Shown here: piece by piece, positions 4,174-5,023 of the stretch
How the letters are laid out: each line of letters starts with the position of its first letter
How positions within the stretch are numbered: the stretch's first letter is position 1
Assembly (NCBI GenBank): GCA_018712665.1
Contig: DVGP01000243.1
Coordinates: 1 to 5,023 of the forward strand
Reading direction: 5' to 3'
Length of the DNA stretch: 5,023 nucleotides
Origin: Candidatus Pelethomonas intestinigallinarum
GTDB lineage: Bacteria; Bacillota; Clostridia; Oscillospirales; Oscillospiraceae
Made by a program: the position numbers and the translations under genes
The notes under the pieces: model-generated
Seen by the model: only the letters and a program-made list of their open reading frames with translations
Database searches by the model: none
What the model was told of the DNA's origin: nothing

Positions 4174-5023
4174 ATGATGACCCCGCAGGAAGTGGCCAAC
4201 TGCACCTTCGCCAAGGCCGTGATGGGCGGCTACAACATGGCATCGGTGGATGATTTTCTGGACAAGCTCACCGAGGACTACGCCGCCCTGTACAAGGAGA
4301 ACGCCGCCCTGAAGTCCAAGCTGAAGGTGGTGGCGGACAAGCTGGAGGAGTACCGGGAGGTGGAGGACGCCATGCGCTCCACCCTCCTCACCGCCCAGAA
4401 GATGGCCAGCAGCATGGTCTCCGAGGCGGAGGCCAAGCGGGACGCGCTCATTGCCGACGCCGCCGGCGCCGCCAAGCGGCGGCTGGAGGAGATCCAGCAG
4501 GAGCTGGCGGACCAGGAGCAGCGCCTGGCGGACAAGCGCCGGGAGGTGGACGAGGCCATCGCCGCCGAGGAGCGCCGCCTGGCCGCGGGCCAGCAGGGGC
4601 TGCGGGACTTTATCCAGTCCGTCCAGTCCGTGTGCCAGGGCCAGCTGGACCTACTCCAGCGCCTGCCGGAGCTGCCCCCGGAGCCTCAGCCGGAGGCGGA
4701 GCCCCAGCCGGAGGAGGCCGAGGAGGCCCCTGTCCAGCCCGTGGACGAGCAGCCGGCGGAGGAGGCGGGCGAGGAAGAGAAGGCGGACATGCTTGACGCC
4801 GCCACCGCCCTGGAGATCCAGGAGACCATCGACGCCTTCGCCCAGGAGACCCGGAGCCGGGACCGCCGGAACCGGGAGAAGGGGCGGAAGGACCGCTCCC
4901 GGGAGGCCCGGGGCGCCCGCCGGGAGCCTGAGCCCGAGCCGGAGGTGGAGGCGGACCCCTTTGATGACGACCCCGACGCCACCCGGGTGCTGAACCTGGA
5001 CGACCTGCAGTTCGGCAGGAACT
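4174..5023 (+). CDS. divIVA: DivIVA-family polar/septal scaffold protein (3' end cut by window)
   Basis: DivIVA proteins form coiled-coil assemblies that bind curved membranes at septa and poles and recruit division or wall-growth factors. 283 codons are open to the window end. Residues 1-60 are the family domain: TPQEVANCTF, GGYNMASVDDFLDKLTEDYAALYKEN, then coiled coil to about 163. Residues 165-205 are a Pro/Glu-rich linker, 209-227 a possible short helix, 228-251 an Arg/Asp/Glu mixed-charge stretch, and the acidic end contains TRVLNLDDLQFGRN. That last motif looks like a C-terminus, so few residues are probably missing. ATG at 4174 is preferred over the adjacent ATG at 4177 because it lies 9 bases after AGGGAGGT (4157-4164) and family members often start M-x-TP. 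It lies 31 bp after sepF, without ylmG or ylmH between. Confidence 0.93.
   Translation, partial: MMTPQEVANCTFAKAVMGGYNMASVDDFLDKLTEDYAALYKENAALKSKLKVVADKLEEYREVEDAMRSTLLTAQKMASSMVSEAEAKRDALIADAAGAAKRRLEEIQQELADQEQRLADKRREVDEAIAAEERRLAAGQQGLRDFIQSVQSVCQGQLDLLQRLPELPPEPQPEAEPQPEEAEEAPVQPVDEQPAEEAGEEEKADMLDAATALEIQETIDAFAQETRSRDRRNREKGRKDRSREARGARREPEPEPEVEADPFDDDPDATRVLNLDDLQFGRN

Noticed and set aside
4451..4993. Plus-strand open frame rich in Pro, Arg and Ser within divIVA
   Set aside because: It is an out-of-frame shadow; the overlapping frame encodes a clear DivIVA domain and coiled coil from 4174 onward.

Overview
The window is GC-rich with long plus-strand genes, purine-rich ribosome binding sites and Gram-positive division genes (sepF, divIVA) beside a yggS/ylmE homologue. 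This fits a high-GC member of the Clostridia, most likely the Oscillospiraceae/Flavonifractor-like gut group. That placement is inferred from protein style and gene order, not from a database search. All six genes are on the plus strand and no minus-strand gene is supported.

Layout. Bases 1-154 are a non-coding leader made of short hairpins and two imperfect 40-bp tandem units; the upstream gene lies outside the window. Bases 155-1408 hold miaA (tRNA A37 dimethylallyltransferase) and hfq (RNA chaperone), a widely conserved pair, separated by 60 bp that contain an 8-bp inverted repeat. Bases 1409-1695 have no gene. They carry a chain of closely packed hairpins ending in a symmetrical terminator-like hairpin, bounded by weak terminal inverted repeats, and look like a non-autonomous repeat element or a structured RNA. 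Bases 1696-5023 hold a second gene cluster: an HlyD/membrane-fusion-like protein with one N-terminal membrane segment, yggS (PLP homeostasis; start overlaps the previous stop), sepF (FtsZ membrane anchor) and divIVA (polar/septal coiled-coil scaffold, cut by the window end probably very near its C-terminus).

How it works together. The first pair acts in RNA metabolism. The second cluster matches the Gram-positive ylm-divIVA division neighbourhood, but with an adaptor-like membrane protein at its head and with ylmG and ylmH absent between sepF and divIVA. The most notable regulatory signal is a near-consensus sigma-A promoter (TTGACA-N17-CATAAT) inside the yggS coding sequence, in a conspicuous AT-rich island. 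It would let sepF and divIVA be transcribed independently of the two genes upstream.
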